64,000 bases of DNA, taken from NCBI GenBank assembly GCA_021851405.1, contig JAJZDW010000002.1:121249-185248 (forward strand). The letters run 5' to 3'. The notes beneath the pieces are model-generated. The model was given only the letters and a program-made list of their open reading frames with translations. It had not been told where the DNA came from and searched no databases. This document shows positions 1 through 9,819 of this stretch, piece after piece. Numbering within the stretch: the first letter of the stretch is position 1; every line of letters begins with the position of its first letter. A program made the position numbers and the translations under genes. Source of the stretch: Pseudomonadota bacterium (lineage in GTDB: Bacteria; Pseudomonadota; Gammaproteobacteria; Steroidobacterales; Steroidobacteraceae).

Positions 1-806
1 ACTCCATCGGCGTGACGCGCAGCGAGGCGCAGGCGGCCTTCGGCAACGACCAGGTGTACATGGAGAAATTCCTGGAGCGGCCGCGGCATATCGAATTCCA
101 GGTGCTCGCCGACCACCACGGCAATGTCGTGCACCTGGGGGAGCGCGACTGCTCGATGCAGCGGCGCCACCAGAAGGTGCTCGAGGAAGCCCCCGCCCCC
201 GGGATTACCCCGAAGCAGCGGCGCACCATGGGCGAGCGCTGCGTCGAGGCGTGCGTCGCAGTCGACTACCGCAGCGCCGGGACGCTGGAGTTCCTCTACC
301 AGGACGGGGAGTTCTATTTCATCGAGATGAACACCCGCATCCAGGTCGAGCATCCGGTGACCGAGCTGATCACCGGCATCGATCTGGTGAAGGCGCAGCT
401 GCTGATCGCCGCCGGCGAGAAGCTCCCGTACGTGCAGAACGATATCCAGATCCGCGGCCATGCGATCGAGTGCCGCGTCAACGCCGAGGATCCGAAGAAC
501 TTCATGCCCTCGCCCGGACCCGTCCGGCTGTGGCACGCCCCGGGCGGCCCCGGGGTGCGGGTCGACAGTCACGTCTACTCCGGCTACAACGTACCGCCCT
601 ACTACGACTCACTGATCGGCAAACTGATCACGCACGGCGAGTCGCGCGAGGTGGCGATCGCGCGCATGCGCAATGCGCTCGCCGAGATGGTGATCGAGGG
701 CATCAAGACCAACGTTCCGCTGCACCAGGAGATCTGCAATCATGCGGCCTTCCAGAAAGGCGGCACCGACATCCACTACCTGGAGCGTCGGCTGGGTCTG
801 AAGTGA
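1..806 (+). CDS. accC: Biotin carboxylase subunit of acetyl-CoA carboxylase, 3' part
   Basis: This is the C-terminal part (about 268 residues) of the ATP-grasp enzyme that carboxylates biotin on AccB using ATP and bicarbonate, the first step of malonyl-CoA and fatty acid synthesis in the cytosol. The reading frame is open to the left window edge, so the N-terminal ~180 residues lie outside. The match to AccC is strong: the core [13 protein letters not shown] carries the catalytic/metal-binding Asn, Arg and Glu of the family, preceded by [12 protein letters not shown] and followed by [14 protein letters not shown]. The protein ends in [10 protein letters not shown], as AccC normally does. prmA follows after 59 bases, the usual gammaproteobacterial order. 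Confidence 0.96.
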   Translation, partial: SIGVTRSEAQAAFGNDQVYMEKFLERPRHIEFQVLADHHGNVVHLGERDCSMQRRHQKVLEEAPAPGITPKQRRTMGERCVEACVAVDYRSAGTLEFLYQDGEFYFIEMNTRIQVEHPVTELITGIDLVKAQLLIAAGEKLPYVQNDIQIRGHAIECRVNAEDPKNFMPSPGPVRLWHAPGGPGVRVDSHVYSGYNVPPYYDSLIGKLITHGESREVAIARMRNALAEMVIEGIKTNVPLHQEICNHAAFQKGGTDIHYLERRLGLK

Positions 807-865
807 GCGCGGGACGCTGGGGCGAAGCCTGAACGGCGCGCCGCGGCGCCGGTGCACGGTGAGCC

Positions 866-1759
866 ATGAGCGAGTTTCTGCAGATCAGCTTCGAGCTCGG
901 CGAGCTCCCGGTGGACGGGGCGGAGGCCGCCTGCCTCGAGTGCGGCGCGAGTGCGATCACGTTCGCCGACGCGCGTGACGAGCCGGTGCTCGAGCCGGCG
1001 CCCGGGGAGTTTCGGCTCTGGCCCGCGACGCGCCTGGAAGCGCTGTTCGCGCCCGATGCGCCGCAGCAGGAACTCATCACCCGCTTGAGTCGCGCCCTCG
1101 GGGTCGCCCCGGAGCGCCTCACGGCGCGGCGGCTCGCCGAGCGAGCCTGGGAGCGGGAGTGGCTGCGCGACTTCCACGCCATGCGCTTCGGGCAGCGCCT
1201 GTGGATCTGCCCGCAGCACGAGCAGGTGGACGATCCCGATGCGGCGGTCGTACGGCTCGATCCGGGCCTCGCCTTCGGCACCGGCACCCATCCGACCACC
1301 GCGCTGTGTCTGGAGTGGCTCGATGCGCATCCGCCGATCGACGGCGAGGTCATCGATTACGGCTGCGGCTCCGGCGTGCTCGCCCTGGCCGCGGCCCGGC
1401 TCGGGGCGCGGCGCGTGCAGTGTTTCGACATCGACCCGCAGGCATTGCTCGCCACGCACGAGAATGCTGCGGCCAACGGTCTGCAGGGCCAGATCCGCCC
1501 GATCGCGGCGGCCGAAACGCTCGCACCGCCGGTGGCGCTGCTCATGGCGAACATCCTCTGCGCTCCCTTGGTGGCCCTGGCGCCGCGGTTCGCCGCGCTG
1601 GTCGCAGCGCACGGGGCGGTGCTGCTCGCCGGGCTGCTCGAGCCCGATGCCGAGGAGGTCACCGCCGCCTACGCGCCGTGGTTCGAGCTGCAGCCGTTCG
1701 CGACCCGCGAGGGCTGGATTGCACTGTCGGGACGGCGCCACGACGAGGTACGGATCTGA
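866..1759 (+). CDS. prmA: Ribosomal protein L11 methyltransferase
   Basis: Encodes a 297-residue SAM-dependent methyltransferase that trimethylates ribosomal protein L11. The N-terminal ~110 residues form the substrate-recognition domain. The C-terminal Rossmann domain shows SAM motif I (VIDYGCGSGVLALAAARLG, about residues 161-180) and the family-specific MANIL motif near residue 227, which replaces the NPPY motif of other methyltransferases. Length matches the family (E. coli 293). The stop codon abuts the next start codon with no spacer, so translation is probably coupled. The position between accC and dusB/fis is conserved in gammaproteobacteria. Confidence 0.95.
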   Translation: MSEFLQISFELGELPVDGAEAACLECGASAITFADARDEPVLEPAPGEFRLWPATRLEALFAPDAPQQELITRLSRALGVAPERLTARRLAERAWEREWLRDFHAMRFGQRLWICPQHEQVDDPDAAVVRLDPGLAFGTGTHPTTALCLEWLDAHPPIDGEVIDYGCGSGVLALAAARLGARRVQCFDIDPQALLATHENAAANGLQGQIRPIAAAETLAPPVALLMANILCAPLVALAPRFAALVAAHGAVLLAGLLEPDAEEVTAAYAPWFELQPFATREGWIALSGRRHDEVRI

Positions 1760-2758
1760 ATGTTCACCGTCTGTCCCAAATGCGGCCTCATGCTGGTCGT
1801 GACGGCGGCGGACCTGCGCGCCGCGCAAGGCCATGTCCGCTGCGGCCGCTGCCGCAACGTCTTCAATGCGCTCGAGTCGCTCGCCGAGACGCCCCCCCCG
1901 GACGGTGCGGCGGCGGCCGCCCGGACGGCCCCCGCCGCACCGCCGCCGGAGCCGACCGCCAGCCCCGAGACGGTGCAGGGGAGCCCGGCCGGAGACTTCG
2001 AGTGGATCGAGCCGCAACCCGAGCCGCAGTGGCCGCCGGAACCGTCGCTCGACGCACCACCGCAGCCCCCCGCGCTCGAGGTGCAGACGCGGCCGCAGCC
2101 GCAACCCGAAGAGGAGAGCGCCCTGCCGCCGCCGCCGGCGCCCCCGACTGAACCGCTCACCGCCGACGGCCCGCACGCGGATGCTGCGCCGATCGAGCCC
2201 TCCCTGGTCGATGAACCCCCGCACGAATTTCAGCTCGACACGCCGCAGCGCCACACCGGGGCGTGGTTCGCCGGCGCCCTGGTGCTGCTGCTCCTCCTGG
2301 GCGGCCAGGCGCTGAACCACTACCGCGGGGTCCTCGCCACGATGCCGTCCGTGGGCGCGAAGATCCTGGCGGTCTACGGCGCACTCGGCATCCCGGTCGT
2401 GCCGCTGTGGAACGTGCGCGCCTACCAGGCACGCCAGCTCGGTGCGACGGTGAGCGGCAACAATCCCCACCAGATCACGGTCCGGGCGAGCGTTGCCAAC
2501 CACGGCCCCTGGCCGCTGCCCCTGCCGCTGCTGCGTGTGACGCTGCAGGACCGCTATGGGCGCACGATCGCTGCCCGCGAGGTACGGCCGCACGATTACC
2601 TCGCCCGCGGCTCCGGCGACGCCGCCATGATGGCCCCCGGGGAGCGCATCGACGCCACCGTCGCCTTCGTCAACCCGGGCACGCAGGCCGTCGGGTTCGA
2701 GATCGATGCGTGCCTGCGCGAGGGCCGCCACGTGGTGTGCGCCCACGGGGCACGCTGA
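1760..2758 (+). CDS. Zinc-ribbon and DUF3426 domain membrane protein
   Basis: A 332-residue conserved protein of unknown role. The N-terminus is an MJ0042-type zinc ribbon with two CxxC pairs (CPKCG and CGRCR within the first 35 residues). Residues ~43-160 are a proline/alanine/glutamate-rich, probably disordered linker. One transmembrane helix follows (about 167-186, WFAGALVLLLLLGGQ), and then a C-terminal DUF3426 domain that presumably lies in the periplasm. Zinc ribbon plus linker plus helix plus DUF3426 is a known architecture next to prmA and dusB. Its start directly abuts the prmA stop and its stop overlaps the dusB start by one base, so the three genes are almost certainly one transcription unit. 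Function is not known. Confidence 0.88.
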   Translation: MFTVCPKCGLMLVVTAADLRAAQGHVRCGRCRNVFNALESLAETPPPDGAAAAARTAPAAPPPEPTASPETVQGSPAGDFEWIEPQPEPQWPPEPSLDAPPQPPALEVQTRPQPQPEEESALPPPPAPPTEPLTADGPHADAAPIEPSLVDEPPHEFQLDTPQRHTGAWFAGALVLLLLLGGQALNHYRGVLATMPSVGAKILAVYGALGIPVVPLWNVRAYQARQLGATVSGNNPHQITVRASVANHGPWPLPLPLLRVTLQDRYGRTIAAREVRPHDYLARGSGDAAMMAPGERIDATVAFVNPGTQAVGFEIDACLREGRHVVCAHGAR

Positions 2759-3747
2759 TGCTGCGCATCGGTCCGTACACGCTGCCCTCGCGCGCGCTGC
2801 TCGCCCCCATGGCGGGCGTGACCGACCGTCCGTTCCGTATTCTCTGCCGTCACCTCGGCGCGGGACTCGCCGCCTCGGAGATGCTCACGTCCGATGCACG
2901 GTTGTGGCACACGCCCAAATCGCGCCGCCGCCTCGATCACAGCGGCGAGCCCGAGCCGCGCGTGGTGCAGCTCGCCGGCGCCGACCCGCAGGTGCTGGCG
3001 GAGGCCGCCCGCCTCAGCGTCGAGCGCGGCGCGCAGATCATCGACCTGAACATGGGCTGTCCGGCGAAGAAGGTGTGCGGCAAGGCGTGTGGCTCAGCGC
3101 TGCTGCGTGACGAGACGTTGGTCGCGCAGATCCTCGCGGCGCTCGTCGAGGCAGTGCCGGTGCCCGTGACGCTGAAGATCCGCACCGGCTGGGACCCGGA
3201 GCATCGCAACGGTGTCGCCATCGCGCAACTCGCCGAGCGCTGCGGCATTCAGGCGCTGGCGGTCCACGGCCGCACGCGCGCGGATTTTTATCAGGGTGCG
3301 GCGGAATACGAAACGATTCGCGCCATCAAGTCCGCCGTGCGCATCCCGATCTTTGCCAACGGTGACATCCGCTCGCCCGCGGATGCACGCAAAGTGCTTG
3401 ATTTCACTGGGGCCGACGGCGTCATGATCGGGCGTGCCGCGTTCGGCGAACCGTGGATCTTTCGCGCCATCGAAGATTTCCTCGCGGCGCGGCCCGCCGC
3501 GCCGCCCTCACGCGCCGAGGTGCGTGATATCATCCTCGCCCACCTCGATTCCCTGTACGGCTTTTACGGCGAGGAGACAGGCGTGCGCATCGCTCGCAAA
3601 CACATTGGCTGGTATTGCGAACGATGTTTTTCCGATCCGGAGCCGATTCGTCTCGATTTGATGGCGGCGCAGGACGTGCGCGAGCAGTTCGCGCGCGTGC
3701 GTCGGCATTTCGACGCGTGGGCTGCGGATTGCGCACGCGCGGCCTGA
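2758..3747 (+). CDS. dusB: tRNA-dihydrouridine synthase B
   Basis: A 329-residue FMN-dependent enzyme that reduces uridines in the D-loop of tRNA with NADPH. The TIM-barrel part opens with LLAPMAGVTDRPFR, carries the catalytic cysteine in NMGCPAKK (about residue 100), and contains VHGRTR and ANGDI followed by GVMIGRAAFGEPWIF, all hallmark Dus segments. The C-terminal helical tRNA-binding domain contains RIARKHIGWY. The start ATG shares its A with the preceding TGA. dusB followed by fis is one of the most conserved gene pairs in gammaproteobacteria. Confidence 0.96.
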   Translation: MLRIGPYTLPSRALLAPMAGVTDRPFRILCRHLGAGLAASEMLTSDARLWHTPKSRRRLDHSGEPEPRVVQLAGADPQVLAEAARLSVERGAQIIDLNMGCPAKKVCGKACGSALLRDETLVAQILAALVEAVPVPVTLKIRTGWDPEHRNGVAIAQLAERCGIQALAVHGRTRADFYQGAAEYETIRAIKSAVRIPIFANGDIRSPADARKVLDFTGADGVMIGRAAFGEPWIFRAIEDFLAARPAAPPSRAEVRDIILAHLDSLYGFYGEETGVRIARKHIGWYCERCFSDPEPIRLDLMAAQDVREQFARVRRHFDAWAADCARAA

Positions 3748-3775
3748 AGCGCCATCAAAAACGCGGGAAAATCAC

Positions 3776-4066
3776 ATGACAGCAAAAAAGAATATCGCCC
3801 AGTGGCGCGATGGGGGCGTCCGCGTCACGGCCGGGGAGTTGCCGCTGCGCAGTCACGCGGAGCGGGCGCTCAGCGATTACTTCATGAACCTCAACGGCTC
3901 GCATCCCGCCGGCCTCTACAACCTGGTGTTGCGCGAGGTCGAGGAGCCGTTGTTTCGCGTCGTGCTCGATTACGTCGCGGGCAACCAGAGCCGCGCGGCA
4001 GACATCCTCGGCATCAACCGCGGCACGCTGCGCAAGAAGCTCAAGCAGTTCGGCTTGACTAACTGA
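3776..4066 (+). CDS. fis: Fis family nucleoid-associated DNA-binding protein
   Basis: A 96-residue homodimeric DNA-bending protein (E. coli Fis 98). The C-terminal ~45 residues (VVLDYVAGNQSRAADILG, then INRGTLRKKLKQFGL) are the helix-turn-helix that inserts into the major groove. The N-terminal part corresponds to the beta-hairpin arms. It lies 28 bases after dusB in the classical dusB-fis operon, where Fis abundance is set largely by dusB promoter activity. The usual Fis core NLYNLVLREVEEPL-type segment is present (LYNLVLREVEEPLF), so a true Fis rather than an NtrC-type output domain is favoured. Confidence 0.93.
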   Translation: MTAKKNIAQWRDGGVRVTAGELPLRSHAERALSDYFMNLNGSHPAGLYNLVLREVEEPLFRVVLDYVAGNQSRAADILGINRGTLRKKLKQFGLTN

Positions 4067-4075
4067 CGAGTCGTG

Positions 4076-5641
4076 ATGAATCAGACCGTGCGGCCCGTTC
4101 GGCGGGCACTGCTTTCCGTTTCCGACAAGACCGCCCTGGTGGGATTCGCGCAAGGTCTTGCGCGCCACGGGGTGGAGATCCTCTCGACCGGCGGCACGGC
4201 GAAACTGCTCGCCGCGCATGGGCTGACCGTGCGCGAGGTGTCGGACCATACCGGTTTTCCGGAAATCATGGACGGGCGCGTCAAGACACTGCACCCGAAA
4301 ATCCACGGCGGACTGCTGGGGCGGCGCGGCACCGACGAGCCAGTCATGGCGCTGCACGGCATCGAGCCGATCGACCTGCTCGCCGTGAACCTCTATCCGT
4401 TCGCTGAAACGGTCGCGCGCCCCAACTGCAGCTACGAGGAGGCCATCGAGAACATCGACATCGGTGGCCCGGCAATGCTGCGTGCCGCAGCGAAGAACCA
4501 CGATGCGCTCACCGCAACCGTGGATCCGGCCGACTACGCCCGGATCCTTGCCGAACTCGACGCGCACGGCGGCGTCAGTGCGGCGACCCGCGCCGAACTC
4601 GCCACCAAGGTGTTTGCGCACACGGCGCGCTACGACGCGATGGTGGCCGCCTACCTGAGCCGGCAACATTCCGACGCGCACACGCTTCCGGCGACCCTGC
4701 CGTTGGTGTTCGACAAGGTCAGCGACCTGCGCTACGGGGAGAACCCGCATCAACGCGCCGCCCTGTACCGCGACGCGCTCGGCGGCGCCGGGCTTGCGCA
4801 GGCCCGCTTGCTGCAAGGCAAGGAACTCTCCTTCAACAACATCGCCGATGCCGACACCGCCGTGGAGTGCGTGCGGCAGTTCGCTGAGCCGGCCTGCGTC
4901 ATCGTCAAGCATGCCAACCCCTGCGGCGCGGCGCTCGGCGCCGGACTGCTCGAGGCGTACGAGCACGCCTACCGTACCGACCCGACCTCGGCCTTCGGCG
5001 GCATCATCGCCTTCAACCGGCCGCTCGATGCCGCGTGCGCCGCGGCCATCATCGGCCGGCAGTTCGTGGAAGTGATCGCCGCACCGGCGATCACGGCGGG
5101 CGCGGCGGCAGCGCTCGCCGCCAAACCCAACGTGCGCGTCATCGAGCTCGGTGAGCTGCACGCGAACGGCGGCAACGGCCTGGAGTACCGCAGCGTCTCC
5201 GGGGGGCTGCTGGTGCAGAGCCGCGACAACGGCCACGTCGGTGCGTCCGATCTGAAGGTGGTCACGCGCCGCGCGCCGACGGCGGAGGAGATGACCGACC
5301 TGCTGTTCGCCTGGCGCGTCGCGAAATTCGTCAAATCCAATGCCATCGTGTACGCGCACGGACGCTGCACCATGGGCGTCGGGGCTGGGCAGATGAGCCG
5401 GGTGTACTCGAGCCGCATCGCCGCGATGAAAGCCGCCGACGAGCATCTGAAAGTCGAGGGCGCCGCGATGGCCTCCGATGCGTTCTTCCCCTTCCGCGAC
5501 GGCCTCGACGTGGCCGCGCAGTACGGCATCAAGGCCGTGATTCAACCGGGCGGCTCGCGCAACGATGCCGAGGTCATCGCGGCCGCGGACGAACACGGCA
5601 TGGCGATGGTATTGACCGGCATGCGCCATTTCCGCCACTGA
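4076..5641 (+). CDS. purH: Bifunctional AICAR formyltransferase / IMP cyclohydrolase
   Basis: A 521-residue enzyme for the last two steps of IMP synthesis. The N-terminal ~200 residues are the MGS-like IMP cyclohydrolase domain ([45 protein letters not shown]). The rest is the transformylase domain, with the KHANPCG signature near residue 278 and [16 protein letters not shown] codon one position upstream (4073) is an alternative start; the ATG is chosen because PurH usually begins a few residues before the [10 protein letters not shown] segment. Only nine bases separate it from fis. purH-purD adjacency indicates co-expression of purine genes. Confidence 0.96.
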   Translation: MNQTVRPVRRALLSVSDKTALVGFAQGLARHGVEILSTGGTAKLLAAHGLTVREVSDHTGFPEIMDGRVKTLHPKIHGGLLGRRGTDEPVMALHGIEPIDLLAVNLYPFAETVARPNCSYEEAIENIDIGGPAMLRAAAKNHDALTATVDPADYARILAELDAHGGVSAATRAELATKVFAHTARYDAMVAAYLSRQHSDAHTLPATLPLVFDKVSDLRYGENPHQRAALYRDALGGAGLAQARLLQGKELSFNNIADADTAVECVRQFAEPACVIVKHANPCGAALGAGLLEAYEHAYRTDPTSAFGGIIAFNRPLDAACAAAIIGRQFVEVIAAPAITAGAAAALAAKPNVRVIELGELHANGGNGLEYRSVSGGLLVQSRDNGHVGASDLKVVTRRAPTAEEMTDLLFAWRVAKFVKSNAIVYAHGRCTMGVGAGQMSRVYSSRIAAMKAADEHLKVEGAAMASDAFFPFRDGLDVAAQYGIKAVIQPGGSRNDAEVIAAADEHGMAMVLTGMRHFRH

Positions 5642-5648
5642 GCCGCCC

Positions 5649-6944
5649 ATGAAGATCCTGATCATCGGTGCGGGCGGACGGGAACACGCGCTGGCGTGGA
5701 AATGCGCCGCCTCGGCGCGCGTGACGGAAGTGCTGGTCGCGCCCGGCAACGCCGGCACCGCACTTGAGCCGAAGTGCCGCAACGTGGCCGTAGCGGCGCA
5801 GAACATCCCGGCGCTGGTGGCACTGGCGCAGTCCGAAGGCGTCGCGCTCACCATCGTCGGCCCGGAGGATCCGCTGGTCGCCGGGCTCGTCGATGCGTTC
5901 CAGGCGGCCGGCCTGCCATGCTTCGGGCCGACCCGGGCGGCTGCGCGCCTGGAGGGCTCCAAGGCCTTCACCAAGGACTTTCTGGCGCGCCACGGCATAC
6001 CGACCGCCGGCTCGCGCACGTTCACCCGCGAGGACTACGATCCGACCTGGCTCGAACAGCAGTCGCTGCCGATCGTGATCAAGGCGAGCGGCCTGGCCGC
6101 CGGCAAAGGGGTGATCATCGCCGAGACGCTCGCGGAGGCCCGCGAGGCGATCGGGGCGATGTTCGCCGGCCGCTTCGGGCGCTCGGGGGAGCAAGTGGTC
6201 GTGGAGGAGTTCCTGCGCGGCGAGGAAGTCAGCTTCATCGTCATGGCCGACGGACGGCACATCCTGCCGCTCGCCACCTCGCAGGACCACAAGCGGCGCG
6301 ATGACGGCGATCGCGGCCCGAACACCGGCGGCATGGGTGCGTATTCGCCCGCGCCGAGAGTCACGCCCGAACTTCACCAACGCATCATGCGCGAGGTGAT
6401 CGAGCCGTCGATCGCGGGACTCAGCGCCGATGGCACGCCATACACGGGCTTTCTTTACGCCGGTTTGATGATCGCCGAGGACGGCACGCCGAACGTGCTG
6501 GAATTCAACTGTCGGTTCGGCGACCCGGAAACCCAGCCGATCCTGAGCCGGCTGCGCTCGGACCTGACCGTTCTGTGCGAAGCGGCGCTCGCCGGTCGGC
6601 TCGAGACCGTGCGCGCCGAGTGGGATCCACGGGCGGCGCTCGGTGTCGTTCTGGCTGCGCAAGGGTATCCCGACGCCGTGCGCAAAGGCGAGTGCATCGA
6701 GGGACTGGATCACGCCGCGGTGCTCGCCACCGGCCGCGGTAAGGTCTTCCATGGCGGCACTCGGATCGAAGGCGGCCAAGTCCTCACCGACGGCGGCCGG
6801 GTGCTGTGCGCCGTCGGGCTCGGCGAGTCCGTGTCGGCCGCACAGACGAGCGCCTACGAGATCGCCGCAGCCCTCCACTGGCCCGGGATGCAGTACCGGC
6901 GGGACATCGGCTACCGCGCCGTCGCGCGCGAACGGCGCCGCTGA
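5649..6944 (+). CDS. purD: Phosphoribosylamine-glycine ligase (GAR synthetase)
   Basis: A 431-residue ATP-grasp ligase joining 5-phosphoribosylamine and glycine in step two of purine synthesis. The N-terminus [18 protein letters not shown] is the PurD fingerprint. Further diagnostic segments are [28 protein letters not shown], the tandem [19 protein letters not shown] stretch (SQDHKRR followed by [14 protein letters not shown]), and [14 protein letters not shown] with the Mg-binding Glu/Asn. Length matches the family (E. coli 429). It starts seven bases after purH and is the last gene of this plus-strand run. Confidence 0.96.
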   Translation: MKILIIGAGGREHALAWKCAASARVTEVLVAPGNAGTALEPKCRNVAVAAQNIPALVALAQSEGVALTIVGPEDPLVAGLVDAFQAAGLPCFGPTRAAARLEGSKAFTKDFLARHGIPTAGSRTFTREDYDPTWLEQQSLPIVIKASGLAAGKGVIIAETLAEAREAIGAMFAGRFGRSGEQVVVEEFLRGEEVSFIVMADGRHILPLATSQDHKRRDDGDRGPNTGGMGAYSPAPRVTPELHQRIMREVIEPSIAGLSADGTPYTGFLYAGLMIAEDGTPNVLEFNCRFGDPETQPILSRLRSDLTVLCEAALAGRLETVRAEWDPRAALGVVLAAQGYPDAVRKGECIEGLDHAAVLATGRGKVFHGGTRIEGGQVLTDGGRVLCAVGLGESVSAAQTSAYEIAAALHWPGMQYRRDIGYRAVARERRR

Positions 6945-6948
6945 ACGC

Positions 6949-6973
6949 GCGCTCCCGGGGGCGCTCCCCGGGG
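6949..6973 (+). terminator. GC-rich hairpin after purD, possible weak terminator
   Basis: Seven-base arms CCCGGGG (6954-6960) and CCCCGGG (6966-6972) enclose a 5-base loop just after the purD stop. The two halves also form a near-perfect tandem repeat of GCGCTCCC(C)GGGG. There is no T-run, so factor-independent termination would be weak. The convergent TonB-receptor gene ends at 7122. Confidence 0.3.
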
Positions 6974-7121
6974 TGATCCCACAGCCGCCCCGTCACCCTC
7001 GGGGCCGCGCCGGCCCCATCCGGTCGGCTTCCGCCCCCTCTCGATGTGCCGCCCCGCAGGCGGGCCCTCCCTGGCCCACCGCCCCTGCAGCGCGACTCAC
7101 GCCTGAGCGCGCCGGCGTGCG

Positions 7122-9740
7122 CTAGAAGTCCTGACCGAACTCGATGCCGAACGTGCGCGGCTGCGCCGGCAGGATGTAGACCTGGCTGTCCACACTCGGA
7201 TTGCTCTCAGTGAACCGCGAGTACTCCGCCAACCGGTTCATGAGATTGGAGACGAACAGATCGACGTGCATCCCGTTGCCCGCATTGGCGCCGATCTTCA
7301 GGTTGAACAGTGCGTAGGCGGGCAGATTGCCGTAGACCGCGTTCTGCGTCAGCAGCAGTGCCGAGGCAGTCTGGTTCTGATACATGCCGGCCAGCTGCAC
7401 ATAGGGCTTCCAGTCCCCCATCATCGGCAGGGTGTAGCGCACGACGACGTTGCCCTTGAACTTCGGCGCCACCGGCAGATTGGTGCCGGCGGGCACCTGC
7501 ACCGGCGGCAGCGGCGTGCACGGCGGGGTGCCGGGGATGCACCCGTAGTAATTGGAGGTCAGCACCGGATCGGTAAAGGCGAAATTCGCACTGAGGTACA
7601 GGCTGTGGATCGGAACCCACGCGAGGGTGTTCTCGATGCCGCGAATGCGCGCATTGCCGCCGTTGGCGATGATCGTGACGCTGTTCGCGCCAAGGAAGGA
7701 GAACTGGAAGTTCTTCCACTCCTCCCAGAACAGCGCGCCGTTCCACCGCAAGGTGTTGTGGAACCACTGTGTCTTCCAGCCGACCTCGTAGTTGGTCAGG
7801 TAGTCTGCCTGATAGGGCGAGGGGACGGGCACCTGACCCTTCACGACGACCGGCGGGGCGATGCGGTTGACGCCGCCCGGACGATAGCCCTTGGAGTACG
7901 TCGCGTACACCATCGCATTCGGAGTGATCTGGTAGGTGAGATTCACCCGCGGCACACTTCCGCTGCCGGTCGTCGAGGCATCAAGGTTGGTGCAGGGAGA
8001 GTTTTTGACAATGGGCCCGAGGAAGAAGCAGGTCGCAGTTCCCTCACCGGTATAGAAGTTGGCGTTAAATCCATAGAAGCCGATCAGAGAATTGTCGTAG
8101 TGATAGAAACGCATGCCCCCCGTCAGGTGCCACTGGGGCGTGATGTCCCAGGTCGCCTGCGCGTACACGGCGCGATCACGGTCGACCCGCTGCTCGTCGG
8201 TCAACCAGATGGTATTGGGGAATCCCGGCACTGACTCGTTGGTGGCCCGATTGGCGCTCGGGGTGTACCCGAGCCCGTCCGGATTGCCGCCGTAGACACT
8301 GGTCCAGCCGAATCCCGGGATTGTGTAGTCCTGCCAGATGTTGTGCATCTGGCGCCCGACGTACGCACCCACCGTCGCGTGCACAGGCTCATCGAGCGGC
8401 GTGGTGACGCGGACTTCCTGGCTCCACATCTCGAAGTCGCCCGCTCCGATGACGAACTGCTGCGGCATGATGGGGGTGCCCGCATTGCCGTCGTAAGACG
8501 CGCCGGAGCCATTCATTTTGTCATAAAATTCCGAGTAATCGCTGTAGTCGGCGATCGAGTGTTGATTGCGCTTGAGGAACCCGCCGGTGTACACGATATC
8601 GAAGTCGTGGACCTTGCCCTCAATGGTGAGGGCGAGCTGGTCCCAGGTGTCGTGCGAGGTCTCGGGCCCGAAATGGGTCAACTTCAGATAGCCCACCGTC
8701 GGGTCGTAGCCGAAAAATCCGTTCGCTGAGATCGACTGGCCTTGGAAGGTCGGGGTGATCGTCCAGTCCTTGCCGAGGTGAAAGCGCAGCTCCACGCGCC
8801 CGCCGTAGGTATCGGAGGTGTTGTAATTGTTCTTCAACCAGGGGCCGGCGGTGATGGCGCCCTTGCCGACCGAGGAGACGGGAGCGCACTGACCGTTCCC
8901 GGCCGTGTAGCTGCTCGTGGCGTAATACGACGGATTGGTCTGAATGGCCCAGCTGGGGAATGAGCGCACCCCGTTGAAGATGCAGCCGTTCGCGTCGGTA
9001 CCGGCAACGTTGCTGATGAAGCCCCCGTGGTGCACATCCCAGGCCACCAGGCGAATGGCCGCACGCGACCACAGCGGTATATTGACGTAGCCCTGGAACA
9101 CGTGGCCGGGCCCGCCGTCCTGAATGATGTTCTCCTGCAGATCGTAGCCCGCGGAGAACTTATTCGGGTTCGGCTTGTTGGTGATGATGCGCACCGCGCC
9201 CGCCTCGGCACTCGAGCCGAACAAGGTTCCCTGCGGCCCCTCCAGCACCTCGATACGATTGATATCGTACATGTGTATGGGCACGACGCCGGTGATGGTG
9301 GTCACCGGCTGCTGATCGAGATACACCCCGACGCTCGGCTCGGATCCGGAGTGGTTGCCGTCGCCACCGCTGACCACGTCACGAATATAGATGATCGCGC
9401 CGCCCGGACCGCCGTTGCTGCCCTCGCCTTGGCTGCGCACAAACGACACCGCCGGCGCCATCTTGACGTAGTCGTCGATGTTCGCGATGTTGAGCTGGCG
9501 CATCGTGCGGTTGTCGAATACCTCCACGCTGATCGGCACGTTTTGCAGGTTTTGGCGGATCTTCTGCGCCGTGATCACGATGGCCTGCAGGCCGCCGCTC
9601 GGCGTGTCCGCATGGACCAGCGGCGCGGCGGCCGCGAGCGCGGCCAGCGGCAACGCGGCCCGAACGATCCCGCGAAGGACCGTCGTGGTGCTCGGCCGAA
9701 CCTGTTCTCGTGACAGTTTTCTACGTCGACTGCGCGTCAT
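7122..9740 (-). CDS. TonB-dependent outer membrane receptor
   Basis: An 872-residue outer membrane transporter. The N-terminus is a cleavable signal peptide (AALPLAALAAAAPLVHA, cut near residue 45). It is followed by a TonB-box-like stretch (IVITAQK) and a plug domain starting LQNVPISVEVFDNRTM and containing RIEVLEGPQGTLFGSSAEAGAVRIITNKP. The remainder is a 22-strand-type barrel ending in FGIEFGQDF, with the terminal Phe recognised by the BAM machinery. The VP-I-V pattern and long barrel are typical of the iron-complex/sphingomonad-type receptor family. The substrate cannot be read from sequence. A good Shine-Dalgarno GGGGAG precedes the ATG. It lies 79 bases behind the sulfotransferase gene on the same strand. 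Confidence 0.92.
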   Translation of the reverse strand: MTRSRRRKLSREQVRPSTTTVLRGIVRAALPLAALAAAAPLVHADTPSGGLQAIVITAQKIRQNLQNVPISVEVFDNRTMRQLNIANIDDYVKMAPAVSFVRSQGEGSNGGPGGAIIYIRDVVSGGDGNHSGSEPSVGVYLDQQPVTTITGVVPIHMYDINRIEVLEGPQGTLFGSSAEAGAVRIITNKPNPNKFSAGYDLQENIIQDGGPGHVFQGYVNIPLWSRAAIRLVAWDVHHGGFISNVAGTDANGCIFNGVRSFPSWAIQTNPSYYATSSYTAGNGQCAPVSSVGKGAITAGPWLKNNYNTSDTYGGRVELRFHLGKDWTITPTFQGQSISANGFFGYDPTVGYLKLTHFGPETSHDTWDQLALTIEGKVHDFDIVYTGGFLKRNQHSIADYSDYSEFYDKMNGSGASYDGNAGTPIMPQQFVIGAGDFEMWSQEVRVTTPLDEPVHATVGAYVGRQMHNIWQDYTIPGFGWTSVYGGNPDGLGYTPSANRATNESVPGFPNTIWLTDEQRVDRDRAVYAQATWDITPQWHLTGGMRFYHYDNSLIGFYGFNANFYTGEGTATCFFLGPIVKNSPCTNLDASTTGSGSVPRVNLTYQITPNAMVYATYSKGYRPGGVNRIAPPVVVKGQVPVPSPYQADYLTNYEVGWKTQWFHNTLRWNGALFWEEWKNFQFSFLGANSVTIIANGGNARIRGIENTLAWVPIHSLYLSANFAFTDPVLTSNYYGCIPGTPPCTPLPPVQVPAGTNLPVAPKFKGNVVVRYTLPMMGDWKPYVQLAGMYQNQTASALLLTQNAVYGNLPAYALFNLKIGANAGNGMHVDLFVSNLMNRLAEYSRFTESNPSVDSQVYILPAQPRTFGIEFGQDF

Positions 9741-9819
9741 TGATGACTCCCCGATGAACTTTTGACTCGTCTATTGCGCGATGCTGGCAGGCGGACCCCG
9801 GCGCCCCGGCGAGCGCTCG

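Noticed and set aside
776..2746. A 656-codon minus-strand frame opposite prmA and the DUF3426 gene.
   Set aside because: Antisense shadow; no recognisable motifs, while the plus strand holds coupled genes with clear families.
3755..6025. A 756-codon minus-strand frame opposite fis, purH and purD.
   Set aside because: Composition (His/Arg/Gly/Ala-rich) and position mark it as an antisense shadow of well-identified genes.
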